Positions 25,510 to 37,085 of a stretch of 64,000 nucleotides of DNA are shown one piece after another. The DNA is from Spirodela intermedia. Its lineage: Eukaryota > Streptophyta > Magnoliopsida > Alismatales > Araceae. The position numbers and the translations under genes were made by a program. Numbering within the stretch: position 1 is the first letter of the stretch; every line of letters begins with the position of its first letter. The DNA is taken from contig LR746269.1 of NCBI GenBank assembly GCA_902729315.2, positions 5,239,501-5,303,500 on the forward strand, read 5' to 3'. The notes beneath the pieces are model-generated. The model saw only the letters and a program-made list of their open reading frames with translations, was not told the origin of the DNA and did no database searches.

Positions 25510-28251
25510 ATGGCGGAGGAGAGAAGGGTTTGTGTGACTGGGGCGGGAGGTTTCGTCGCCTCATGGCTGGTGAAGCTGCTCCTCTCCAAGGGGTTCGTCG
25601 TCCACGGCACAGTGAGAGATCCAAGTACGGAGGACTCTCTATTCCCCCACCCAGGCCCATACCGTGTTACTGGGCATCGTGTGGTTTTCTTGCCGATTTT
25701 CGTTTGGACTCTATTTACCCCTGTCCGCTTCTTTCTCCTACGAAATGGGGATTTTCAGTGAAGCTTCGAAGTGTATATTTTCGGATGTCTTGGGATTATG
25801 CCAGCATGATTTTCACTTGTCGACCCTAGATTCCTCTGAGATCCAACTACTGATTTCAGTTGATCCGAAGAATGTCCACTTGAAGAGATTGGAGAACGCG
25901 GCGAACCTGAAACTTTTCAAGGCAGACTTGCTTGATTATGAATCTTTGTCCGCTGCCATTGCTGGATGCGAGGGAGTTTTCCATGCAGCATGCCCAGTTC
26001 CTTTGGGAAACATTCTTGACCCCGAGGTAAGATTGCTAGTCGTAGATTGTTCTGTCGGTTTTAGGGCGCTCTCTTTTACCGTCCGATGGTACAAAGTCCT
26101 AAAGACATTTATTTCTTTTTCACGAGGGAAATGTATGAACTATAGCGATATTTAGCTGATCGTGACAGCAAAATTTTCATTTTGAGAAACTTTCTATGCA
26201 TGCGAACCTGTTCTAGTGAGCATTATGGCGATCCCCATACGCTGATCAAACATTCTCTTTTGAAAAAGTCTAAAACGTTTTTCTTTTTTGCTGGGCTCTC
26301 CTTTCATGTCGCCATTTGTTTATCGGATGCCAGTTAACATGGTGAATACCATTTTTTTTTTTGAATGAGATCTTTCTTCCTCTTCAGTTTTACCTATTCG
26401 CACAATGTTTAATAATCAGCTTGTTTATGCTCCATAGGTCTACAATGGATGATTGATCAGGTCAGAGCATCTGTAGGACTTATGTCGATGTTGATATTTT
26501 CCTTGTAGGCTATTCCCATGGATACCTAAAGAAACGGCCTTTATACCTCATAATTCCCAGTTAGGTTACCTTAATTAAGCTGTGTCCAAACTGACCCACT
26601 ACTTCAGCTAGTGACGATGTCAAACAACAATAAAATTCATTGGGGACCTTTTCTCCTCTGGTCATGTTGTTGCAGGCAGATATGGTTCGCCCTGCAGTTG
26701 ATGGAACGCTCAATGTTCTCAAAGCATGCTCTGAGGCAAACGTTAGGCGGCTTGTTCTGGTTTCATCTGTTTCTGCTGTGCTTTGGAACCCCAATTGGCC
26801 GTTCGATAAGATAGTGGACGAGAATTGTTGGTCAGACAAGAAATTCTGCAGGGAAACTGAGGTAACACGCTGTGCACCTGCCTGGTTTATTGAAATTGTG
26901 AAGTGGGTTGATTACTTGCCTTTCGATCATCTATGATGAGAATATTCGGGTGATTTTGGCTGCTAAGAACTATATATTACCTAACGTCATCCATTCTCAA
27001 CTACGTTATTATGAGTGTAGATTACTAAGCTTGGCAATTGGGCAGTCTACTTTAATTACAGTCTGTAGCATTGTGCTTTGTTTCAGTACAAAAACAATCC
27101 TGAAAAATAGTAATAATTTAAAGAGCCTAAAACTTTTTCCTCCTTTTCACCGAAAAATTACTCTTTTATGGAAGCTTTGAATAATAATGAACGCAACTCT
27201 TCATTGACTTACATTCTGTAGTTTTTTGTCATGCCACAATTGCTGTTCATTTTCATCTATCTGGTGCAGATGTGGTATGAATTTGCCAAGACAGTAGCAG
27301 AAGAAAAGGCTCTTGAGTATTCCAAGTCAAGCGGACTTGATGTTGTAGTGGTTTGCCCACCTGTGATATTCGGTCCAATACTCCAACCAACAGTAAATAC
27401 AAGTAGCAAGTGTCTCATTAACTTTTTGAAAGGTATTCCCTATACTGAAGCTGTCAATTATCATCTTCTTGGTTTTGGTACCTGGATTTTATTGTGAATG
27501 CTTAGCTTTTTTAGATGAATAGAGAATGATATTTTCTGTTTGAATTCAATTCAATGTCATTATAGTCATTACTACTGGAGGCATAATGGAAGAACTGTCA
27601 GATAATCAATTCATTCGAACAGGGGAAAGTGTTTTACGATATGCTCATTAATTCATGTCTAGGGAGATGGTTTCATGTTGTATTTTATCATAGGTTAGAC
27701 TCATACTCTGCATTGAGCCTATGCACATACGCTGCACATTATTCTTGTATGGTCTTATCTTGGCTACCTTCAGTTTCTCAGCTTCCTGTTATTCTTGGTT
27801 GGTGTAAATAGGGAAACGGGTGTCGGTATTGACGTATCATATTCTATACTTGGTTGATGTTAGAGACGTTGCCGATGCACTACTTCTCGTCTATGAGAAG
27901 CCAGAGGCCAGTGGAAGATATATATGCAGTTCTTACTGCATAGAGACGTGTGATTTCCTTGGCAAATTGAAGAGCATGTATCCACATTTTCCTTACCCAG
28001 ATTGGTATGCTTTTCATTCTCTGGTGATATGGAATGTAATTCTATATGCATGCATATCATAAGATGGTTTTATTTCCTTACCTTCATGATATGTGGGTTT
28101 TTCTAATTTCAGTCCTTATGAGGCAAAGCCATATCATCAGCTGAGCTCAGAGAAGCTAAAGCAGTTGGGTTGGACTTACATGACGATAGAAGAATCCATT
28201 AGAGATAATGTGGAAGATTTCCTGGAGAAAAGCCTGCTGGATGTGAATTGA
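25510..28251 (+). CDS. Cinnamoyl-CoA reductase-like NAD(P)H-dependent reductase, gene A (six exons, open)
   Basis: Exons 25,510-25,624, 25,860-26,026, 26,676-26,861, 27,270-27,432, 27,812-28,004 and 28,113-28,251 join to 963 nt (320 aa); all borders are GT-AG and phases agree with the CCR gene family. The N-terminus carries the Rossmann nucleotide-binding motif [12 protein letters not shown] (residues 9-20) and HGTVRDP, whose Arg suits NADPH. Exon 3 has the catalytic-Ser region [10 protein letters not shown]; exon 4 has the Tyr/Lys pair in WYEFAK (YxxxK) and VCPPVIFGP; exon 5 has [20 protein letters not shown]; exon 6 ends [10 protein letters not shown]...LLDVN. Members of this extended-SDR group reduce hydroxycinnamoyl-CoAs or related carbonyls in phenylpropanoid metabolism. 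The true-CCR signature NWYCYGK is replaced by MWYEFAK, so I call it CCR-like, substrate unknown. No signal peptide is seen, so it is likely cytosolic. It is convergent with gene B. Confidence 0.9.
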
Positions 28252-30020
28252 AGACGTGTATGACAACTCTCGTGCTCGCACATTCTTGCCCAAGACAACA
28301 GTTATGCTTGAAGCTGAAAAGCACTGGACTGGCCATCTCACCATGGTAGGTAGAACAAAGGATGGACAAGATCATGATGTTAATCTGCTGGACTGAAGAA
28401 ACCCTAAAATAAAATTTTGCGCAGTTGTTTGGTGCATGCTTATGTCAAGAAGACAAGGATGATGAATCTTGGATTGTGAATAATGAGATGTTATTGTCAA
28501 GTTGTATAATATTTCACTCTAGTTCAGCCTGAGCCTACTACCTTAAAAAATAGAAGTAAAATATCATGAAAATAAAATGTTAATAGAAAGTTTTTCAGCC
28601 ACGAATATTAACATCTATTTTTATGAGCCAACTATTTATTATTAAGCAGGCTGACCGTGCCTAGTTATATGCTGTACTTTTTAACACAGTTTATGTGTGC
28701 ATGTTTTTTCGTTCTATAAAGGCATTCAATTTCATTGTCTAACTGATGTGTTCTTACCTGATTATATGTGAGTATTCATTCATCATACTTTTTCTTATTT
28801 CATCTTGTCTTTATGAAATGTAAGGACCAACTTAGAACATTGTCCTTAGGGTCATGACGAGAATGGGGATCATAAGCTTTGTCTAGTCTTTGGGAGTTCC
28901 AAATTAGGACCAGAACATCAACTTTCCACATGTTATGATTTGAACAAAGTCTCAACCCAAGGACAATTATTCCTGCAGTATGAGCTAGATTTGCAGCTTT
29001 CATACCAAACATTCATACCTACTCGTTTAAATTTAGCATTAGATCTGTAGACTACCATCTTATTAAGACCTAGAAAAGAAACTATTTATGAAGTAAGATG
29101 ATATTATCCTAATTTGTGATGATCAGAAATTCTTTAATTTCCTTTTAATCCCTCAACTATAGGATGAATTTAATTTCTATTAATGTTTACAGTGTGATAC
29201 ATGATAAAATATATTATTTTATGAATAAACAAACCCAATTACATATACCCATATTATTCTTGCTAAATGGGTGACAAAAGGAATTCTCTTATTTGCACCA
29301 TATCATGTGCAAGGTAAAAATTTCACCTCTCTCGTTCTCTCTCTCTCTCTAACCTTCAATCGCTGGTTCCCCATTGCCTTGGCCTGAGACTCATGGTTGG
29401 CTGCTAGCCCCTTCTCCTTCCACTCATTTTCTTCAACCTATGCCCACTAAAACTAAGATTGATACAAATCCTAGTTTAGATATGTGTGAATAACATCCAA
29501 AGTTAAAGTTTACTTAGCATACTATTGTTGGCAATAGTTGCTAAATGAAAGTAAATTTCTTGTAGTTAGCCTCACTCTCAACTTGTTTAGTGTGATAACT
29601 GTAGATGTGATTACCCCGCAGAGATGTGATCACTCTCAACTGTAGTTAGCCTCACTCTCTATGATTTAAAAGAAACTGACAACAGAAACCCACAGGCTTT
29701 GTTAACGGTGCATAAAGCTCTTGACTGCCATTAACCTCCGACCACAATCGGCCCCAGAGAGTACAGAAGCCATGAGACCCAACAACTCAAAAATTGCTTT
29801 TGGAATAGAAACCCAGTTCCAGAAATCATTATTCAGGCTAATGATCTCTTCTCCGGTGGATATGTAGGAGAGGAGCAATCATATTATTACCTCGTCCAAC
29901 TTAGATCCAAGAGACAGTTCCTCAGGGAGTACAGATGCCATTGGACACATCAACTGGTAAATTACTATGGGAATAGGAACTTCATTCTATAGGTCACAAT
30001 CGGTTAGTGACCACTGTCTT
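28252..30020. other. Downstream of gene A, through the inner palindrome edge, to the end of gene C
   Basis: 28,252-28,565 is nearly identical to the right arm. From about 28,565 to 29,106 identity drops to perhaps 75-80% by eye, and then similarity ends. 29,107-30,020 is spacer DNA without a gene; it has a short CT run near 29,331-29,350 and a local direct repeat (TGTAGTTAGCCTCACTCTC at about 29,565 and 29,643). The final part is the expected 3' UTR of gene C. Confidence 0.5.
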
Positions 30021-33000
30021 CTAATTCACATCGACGAGACCACTCTTCAACAAGTGCTCAACAGTATCGGCAATGGTCTCTTCTAACGTCCTGTGGGCCC
30101 AACCCAGCTGCTTCAGCTTCTCTGAGCTGACGTTGAGATCTTTCTCCACCTCAGTGAAACTGCAATCGGGAGCATCTGGATTAATGGGAGGAAGGAAAAT
30201 AAGAAGCCACTGCCATTTTTTTCTTCTAACTTTAAGCTTACAAAGTGTTGGAAGAACTTACCTCTCGGGATACTTAAAATTAGGATACATGCTCTTCAGC
30301 TTGTTGACCAAATCTTTCGCTTTTATTGAATAGGAAGAGCATATGTATCTTCCCCTAGCTTCTGGCTTCTCGTAGATCAGAAACAGTGCATCGGCAAGGT
30401 CCCTGACATCGATAATGGCCTCCATCCGGTTCATCATCGTTTCTCGTTCCCCTGTTGTTGAATTGATTTAGGTGTTGAGGGTTCCCATACAGCTGAGAAC
30501 TTTGGCAAACCTCCCAAGAAGGGGAGAGGGGGAGGGGGGGAGGGGGATTATCAACAGTAAATGGTAAATTAGGCAAAAAATTACCAACCCTTTGACCGAT
30601 TTAACACCCTCTTGAGTCGTCTGGGCATTTTCAAGTGTTTAATTTAATATATCTGAATAAAGCACTTAATTTGTAGAATAATCAAGAGCCATATGCGTGA
30701 GTAAAGAGGCGAGAGCTTCAGTGTGAGGTGAACCTTTCAGTGTCTTGATGATATACATGCTGCTTGCGTTGACTGTTGGCTGAAGCATTGGGCCGATGAT
30801 CAAAGATGGGCAAATTGTTACCACATCAAGTCCATTCTCCTTGGAAAACTCAAGAGCCTTCTGTTCTGACAGCGTCTTGGAATAGAAATACCAGTTCTGC
30901 AGGAAATAAAAATGATCAACTCGGTTACTTTTGAAAGGAAAAAATGTATTTTTTCTAAGAATTTCAGCACATATATCGCCATTTGTTATGCACATATTTC
31001 GAGATATTTATGGTCCTCCCAAACAACGATTTTGACACAACTGTCAATATTTCAGAATAGGGTACTGGACAAAAACCATGAGCCTTGGCCCCAAATCAGC
31101 ACCCGACGGAGGCAAAGCCCAGATCAAACAACAAGCAGTTACCCATTCTCCCTCTAAATGTCTCAATCTATGAGTCAACAAAGTCTACCTAGAGATGACG
31201 GCGTAGAAATAAGCGCCATGGTACTACAGTTTGGGAATGAAGCGAGCTGCTGAGCACACAGACTACATTCAGAATTGAGTGATAACTTACCTCAGTTGTC
31301 TTGTAGTATTCCTTGCTAGACCAATTGCTCTCATCTGTTATCTTACCCGGTGGGGCATCTGGGTCCTCAGAAGCAGCCATAACAGATGAGACCACGACAA
31401 CTCGTCTGACCTTTGCCTCAGAACATGCTTTGAGCACGTTCAGTGTTCCACTCAGAGCAGGAGCAACCATTTCAACCTGCAATTGTATAAATAATGCAGA
31501 AGGGGTCAATTAAGTGAGTCCTTTGCCCAATTTAGTCACTGGAATAAGGATTTCATAAATGAATTATCAGGGCAGGCTCTCAATCTCTTAGTCATCAATG
31601 GGAATCATCTACGAGAAACATTCATGATAGGGATTAGGGCCCTATTGGTTTTGACCTTGAACCACACTCTAATGTCAACCATTTAGAAAAATTAGGAGCT
31701 GGATAAATGGGCTCATTACTAAATTTAGGTGGAAAAGATAAAAAAAATTAAGGGTGATAAAAATGGCTTTTGACTTTAACCTTTGTTTGAATTTAAATAA
31801 CTTAAGCGACAAAAGGATAAAAAAATATGGTCATTAACAACTCGTGCATCTAAAACTTTACCAGCTGGTAGGAGCAGAAGAACTGCACCCATATCTCAAA
31901 GAAGGAGATGCAGCCAACTTATCTAAGCAGATGCATCAGCCGTTGGGTGGTGCACTAGGATTCAGTGTTGGAATGAGAAACCAGAACTTGCTTCTTGCTC
32001 TTTTAAGAGATGAGAGAGAAGATGAGAAAGATGTAGGAGTCCATAGAGAAGAATACTAACCATGGTCACAAGTTCAATCAGCTTTGGTTGAAGTAAAAAG
32101 CTCTAAAGGCACAATGGGGGACACATAGGAGGAAATGAAGGATTCAACATAGGTTTTGAAGAAAACAGCCAGGGGCAAAAAAATGAACTATGTAAAGAAT
32201 GATAATAAACTGATTCAAGATATGGAAAACATCAGCAGTGTTTAAATGAGAGAGAGCCAAATATAGAAGTGAGCCAACAATTCGAGGATAGCTCATAAGA
32301 TCATTAAAGGTTATGCCATCAGAAGGACGGCACTTGATGTGAAGCTCCAGAGGAGTGTCTGCCATGTGAGAATCAAAAATCTTTGGATGTTATCGTTATA
32401 CTTCTTTTGAGACAATGAGTAATCTCGAGTAGAATAACCAACCTTAAGATCAAGGAAGTTGCATAAAATCCTAGGGACTATCGTCTGAAATGGATCATGG
32501 AGATGCTGCTTGAAAGAGGCGACGGCGACAGCTTCACTGCCAGTGATGGCGTAATGTTGGCATAGAGAAAAAAGGCGTAGATATTACAAGAGTTGCGAGT
32601 AAAGAGAGCACTATCTTCAGCTCTCTTGTAGAATCTGGCATCAAGAATGACCTAACCAAACCGCTCGAATGGGCCACAAGAAGCTCATTGGAGTCTGCAG
32701 TATGGATTTGCAAAGACAACATGACATAACAGTGTAAAAAGGTGAAAAGGATGCAGTGTGTCGACTTCCTTTAAAATGGCATCCTGAAGAAAGCCAATTT
32801 CAAGTTCAAGCTGATAGAGAGGTCATCGAATAATGGCTGCAACGACAGGGAGGGTATGAATGTCCGTTGTTTTGGCCACTCAAAGAAAAGTCTACTCATA
32901 ATCAATGAGATGCACTTAAGGCCCCATCCGTTGTTTGATCAGCGTATGGGGATCGCCATAATGCTCACTAGAACAGGTTCGCATGCATAGAAAGTTTCTC

Positions 33001-33675
33001 AAAAATGAAAATTTTGCTGTCACGATCAGCTAAATATCGCTATAGTTCATACATTTCCCTCGTGAAAAAGAAATAAATGTCTTTAGGACTTTGTACCATC
33101 GGACGGTAAAAGAGAGCGCCCTAAAACCGACAGAACAATCTACGACTAGCAATCTTGCCTCGGGGTCAAGAGTCTTCCCCAAAGGAACTGGGCATGCTGC
33201 ATGGAAAACTCCCTCGCATCCAGCAATGGCAGCGGACAAAGATTCATAATCAAGCAAGTCTGCCTTGAAAAGTTTCAGGTTCGCCGCGTTCTCCAATCTC
33301 TTCAAGTGGACATTCTTCGGATCAACTGAAATCAGTAGACGGATCTCTGAGGAATCTAGGGTCGACAAGTGAAAATCATGCTGGCATAATCCCAAGACAT
33401 CCGAAAATATACACTTCGAAGCTTCACTGAAAATCCCCATTTCGTAGGAGAAAGAAGCGGACAGGGGTAAATAGAGTCCAAACGAAAATCAGCAAGAAAA
33501 CCACACGATGCCCAATAACACGGTATGGGCCTGGGTGGGGGAATAGAGAGTCCTCCGTACTTGGATCTCTCACTGTGCCGTGGACGACGAACCCCTTGGA
33601 GAGGAGCAGCTTCACCAGCCATGAGGCGACGAAGCCTCCCGCCCCAGTCACACAAACCCTTCTCTCCTCCGCCAT
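30021..33675 (-). CDS. Candidate chimeric CCR-like gene: cassette exons 1-2 plus gene C exons 3-6
   Basis: Minus-strand exons are cassette exon 1 (33,675-33,561) and exon 2 (33,325-33,159, donor GC), then gene C exons 3-6 (31,476-31,291, 30,896-30,734, 30,451-30,262, 30,159-30,021). All frames are open and phases match (1, 0, 0, 1, 2), giving 960 nt or 319 aa. Exons 1-2 are almost identical to those of gene B ([31 protein letters not shown]). Exons 3-6 are a different paralogue: [40 protein letters not shown] (YxxxK kept, nearer the CCR signature NWYCYGK), [20 protein letters not shown] and [20 protein letters not shown]. The exon-2 to exon-3 intron would be 1,682 bp. The gene model is inference; the exons and their phases are seen. 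The alternative is that exons 3-6 are silent remains of gene C. Confidence 0.6.
32100..32930 (-). mobile_element. Ty1/copia reverse-transcriptase remnant in gene C intron 2
   Basis: On the minus strand the pieces [20 protein letters not shown] (32.8 kb) and [20 protein letters not shown] with [20 protein letters not shown] (32.3 kb) match copia RT and the RT-RNase H linker (family form: VAA...WxLxQLDVxNAFL and TPLELNVK...YRQIVGSLxYL). Frames are broken and no LTRs are seen. It belongs to a different copia lineage from the 18-kb element. Its upstream 208 bp (32,719-32,926) recur at 35,594-35,801. Confidence 0.75.
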
Positions 33676-33790
33676 TCCTCCGGCGCATTGGGGTTGGGGG
33701 AGAACTTATCCTCTGGATTTTTATTGTCATAAATAGAATCATTTATTTTCATATTTTCACTTATTAAATACTTGTTTGGATGGGTCTTGA
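32938..33790 (-). repeat. Inserted cassette: promoter-proximal DNA, exon 1, intron 1, exon 2 and part of intron 2 of the A/B-type gene
   Basis: This is a third copy of right-arm 40,153 to about 41,085 in the same orientation, near-identical but lacking roughly 70 bp of upstream DNA and most of intron 2. Exons 1 and 2 are fully open. The GC donor after exon 2 (GAG|GCAAG) and the GKT residues are shared with gene B and not with gene A, so B is the closer source. The upstream end abuts the LTR at 33,792. Confidence 0.85.
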
Positions 33791-33791
33791 T

Positions 33792-35451
33792 TGATAAGTC
33801 TTTATTATCATGAGTTAATAATTAGTAAATATTATAGTTTTAGTCTTAAGTTATAATATATAGACTTATATTTATATTAAAGTGTGAAAATTAATTTTGA
33901 GTTGATTAATGTGAATCTTTTGGTAATTATATGATTTTATATGAATTTATTTAATTTTTACTATCTTACTTTTGAGATAAATAAAGAAATAAAAATATAA
34001 ATATAAGAAAATGGGGGAGACCCACCAACCAATCGGGCTCACAAGTGAGTCAGAAGCACAGTAAGGGCTCGAGTGACTAAGATAGAAAGGGACACGTGTG
34101 AACCACTCTCTTTCTATGTCATCAGTTGTGAGGTAAGGAGTGGTCGTATACATACGAAAAAGAAACTTACTTGTAAATATAATACTATTATTTATTCACT
34201 TAAAACTTTGATGTACAAGTGATGTGAGACTAAACTTATGTCACACTTTCCTTAAAAAGGGGTCGATGATTTTAATACTTAAAATTATGATGACGTTATT
34301 TGATAAAGGTATTAGAGTACTTATATCAATCTCTCTCATAGAAGTAGGCAATTGACGTGGGTTCAAATCTTTCAAGAGCCAAAACTCATATTTTTTATTT
34401 GATTATCACAACTTTTCTACAAATCATCAGTGAATGATTAAGCTGTCATAATTATTATTTTATCAGTAAAAATCTCATCAATGTGATTCATAAGTCATTG
34501 TTACTAAAAATCATTATCTTACAAGTAAAGCATCTTCAATTGATTGATGAATAAGCCGTCGTCTATAAGAGGTCGATTCGTCGAGAAAAAGTCGTCACCT
34601 CTTGAGAATATATTGGATGTAATGAAAAGCTTCCTTTTTCTACACGAACCTAAGGATGAAGCTTTTTGACACGTGCCCCACCTCCATCTAATTCTTCTTC
34701 GTCAGATGACAACTGCTAGAAAGCCGTAAAATCATTATTTTTCTATTCCGCCGGGTGACAACTACTGGAGACGATTCGACGACTTATTTCATTAATCTCT
34801 AAACTTTGCAAAGAGATCTAGAGATTACCCATGTCATCTTTATCTAAGGAAAGCTTTCAAGACTATGGACACTACACGACAATCCTCTCAAATACTCAAG
34901 ATTCTAGTACATCATCGACACATCACTGCCATGACGCCGAAACTCTATTTTCTTATTTTCAACTTAATTTTCACTTCACTTAATGATAATTTATGTGATT
35001 TAAATTTACTAAGATATACTTCATTTAATTACAATTCTTCTAGCTTTTATATATCTTAAATTGATCAATTAAATAATCTATAATTGCTTACGTAAAAATC
35101 ATTGAACAAAACTCTATTTCTGTTTGATTCACGTTTTCCAGACACTAACATCATCCTGACGTCTACATCCTTATTTTCCTTTTTCGTGAATTTTAAATAT
35201 AATTAATTTTTATTTCTTAATATAAAATTCAGAGAAAATAGTATTCTTTGAGAAAAATTCTCAATAATTTTTTGATATTATATTACATTCTTGTGATCAA
35301 CTTGGAAAATTATCGCTATTTTTGGAAGTTTTATTGAATTATAATTAATATATTTGTTTCAAAATACTTCTAAATATTTGAAAATTCATATTTTTTAATT
35401 TTATAAATTTTAAAATTACATGATTTACTATACAATGACTAAGTCAAGTCA
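33792..35451 (-). mobile_element. 1.66-kb LTR of the recurrent family, upstream of the cassette exon 1
   Basis: On the minus strand it begins TGACTTGACTTAGTCATTG at 35,451 and ends TAATAAAGACTTATCA at 33,792. The flanks (AATTT at one side, TTGAT at the other) do not form a target duplication, so it probably moved with the cassette or lost a flank. It reads toward the cassette exon 1, whose ATG is 117 bp beyond its end. The USE-like element is degenerate (GTCTCACATCA, near 34,220-34,230) and the TATA-like box is TAAATAG. Confidence 0.8.
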
Positions 35452-36022
35452 AATTTTGGTACCATTGCTGAGAGTGTATTACATAATATTTAGCGTTTTT
35501 TTATTTTTCTATTTACTATATAATGAATAACTCTTATTTTATTTTCTTCTTGCCATTTTTTTTTTTAAAAAGGGAATGAAGAGAAGCAAGACAACATGAC
35601 ATAACAGTGTAAAAAGATGAAAAGGATGCAGTGTGTCGACTTCCTTTAAAATGGCATCCTGAAGAAAGCCGATTTCAAGTTCAAGCTGATAGAGAGACCA
35701 TCGAATAATGGCTGCAACGACAGGGAGGGTATGAATGTCCGTTGTTTTGGCCACTCGAAGAAAAGTCTACTCATAATCAATGAGATGCACTTGAGGTCTT
35801 TCTCCGCTGATACTACAATGCAGATATACGAGTGAAAGATCCCGAACAAGGGGAATATATGAAAAATTGAAAAACAGGAAAATACTGTTCAAGAAAGGTG
35901 CTATCCTCTCCCAGCACACCTCCTAAAAAGTGTTCAATAACTAGAATTTTCACAATTCTGAGACTGGACGGTACAATGAAGTACTGTACAACTGATCAAT
36001 GGTATCTCCGCAGCAATGTTCC
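35452..36022. other. AT-rich filler, duplicated copia RT piece and rest of gene C intron 2
   Basis: 35,452-35,593 is AT-rich DNA of unknown origin with a T12 run. 35,594-35,801 is a direct repeat of 32,719-32,926 (copia RT, about 97% by eye), so the two copies bracket LTR and cassette. 35,802-36,022 is intron sequence next to gene C exon 2. Confidence 0.75.
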
Positions 36023-37085
36023 TTCGGGTTTCAGCACTTTTGCAGAAGGAATCAGGCACGCTGTATGAAAGACGCCTTCACATCCAGCAATGGCAGAAGA
36101 CAAAGAATCATAATCAAGCAAGTCCGCTTTGAAAAGTTTCAGATTTTCTGCATTCTCCAATCTATTTAAATGGTCATTCTTTGCATCGCCTGGAAAAGAA
36201 TTTAGAGGATTCTTCAAAGTTTAGTCCTCCGCACAGAGCTGACGAGATGAACAAGAAGTGCACGTTGATTTCCGGATAAGATGATGACCAGATCCTTCAA
36301 TACAGCTTTTATCTGCGCAATGACATTGAACACGAGAAAAACTAGAACCCAACTAAGGATCTGCGAAACAAAGAAAAAAAATCATTACACGACATAAAAA
36401 ATCCTTAAAACCCAGCATCAGGGGGGATGAATCCTATCATTCATCCATCAAGAAGATTTCCCATAACAGACTTCATAAGTTGTACTAAAATTTTAGAAGA
36501 ATAGAGGAGAAATCTGGAAGCCAGCCGGTCTTAAGGAAAAACTTTTGTCTAGGGAACCGGTAAAGGCCAGAGAAAAAAAGTTCACAGTTATGGAATTATG
36601 AGCCAGTGAAATAATGGTTTTGAGATGAAAATACGTAAATAAATGATTGGATACTGGTAAACTGGTTTCATCTCTAGTTACTACAACGCAAGAACCACAC
36701 CCTTCCCCATGTAGGAAAAAACAGTGATCATCTCCAAAAAGACTAGAATCAGTCGACCCAAAAGCTCTGTTTGCGGATAAAATGGTGGGGACAAATTATA
36801 ATCTAGCGCAGATCCTCCTAACTGCGAGCTTTCAAAATTTTCAGAGGTACGCAAGGGAGAGCTCCGAGAAAGATCCAACGAGAACCGGACAGGCGGCAAG
36901 AACGCAGAGAAGGAAGAGATGGAGTCGTCGAGATGTTGAGGGGGGGGTTTGGTTATAGAGGATTCCATACTTGGGTCTCGGACTGTTCCGTGGACGACGA
37001 ACCCCTTGGAGAGGAGAAGCTTCACAAGCCATGAGCCGGCGAAGCCCCCCGTGCCGGTCACACAGACCCTCCTCTCCCCTGCCAT
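36023..37085 (-). pseudogene. Gene C original exons 1-2, stranded by a lost splice donor
   Basis: Exon 1 is 37,085-36,971 ([20 protein letters not shown], ending at A|GT as in gene A) and exon 2 is 36,189-36,023 ([40 protein letters not shown]). Both are open and the exon-2 acceptor CCAG is good. The base pair after the exon-2 end is GG, not GT (CCCGAA|GGAACATT), so the normal junction to exon 3 cannot form; reading through gives a stop after eight codons. The original gene C also has about 4.5 kb of inserted intron before its exon 3. A truncated product of about 100 residues would lack the catalytic Tyr/Lys. Exons 3-6 remain open at 30,021-31,476. Confidence 0.85.

Larger units (their letters stand above)
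4789..29106 (+). repeat. Left arm of a giant imperfect palindrome
   Basis: This 24.3-kb stretch reappears in reverse complement at 37,278-63,503. The outer edge is sharp: the GACGGGGGAGAGGGGTGGAA stretch at 4789 pairs with the mirrored sequence ending at 63,503, and beyond it the two sides are unrelated. Paired landmarks include 6229-6459 with 61,845-62,060, 9902-10,126 with 58,191-58,415, 24,118-24,321 with 42,085-42,288, and gene A with gene B. The sum of paired coordinates is about 68,300 in the outer part, 69,925 near 19/51 kb and 66,406 around the genes, so several indels separate the arms. The inner edge near 29,106 is fuzzy because identity falls there. Confidence 0.95.

Noticed and set aside
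31621-31800. GGGCCCTATTGGTTTTGACC as a possible MITE terminus
   Set aside because: No matching inverted terminus or target duplication was found nearby.
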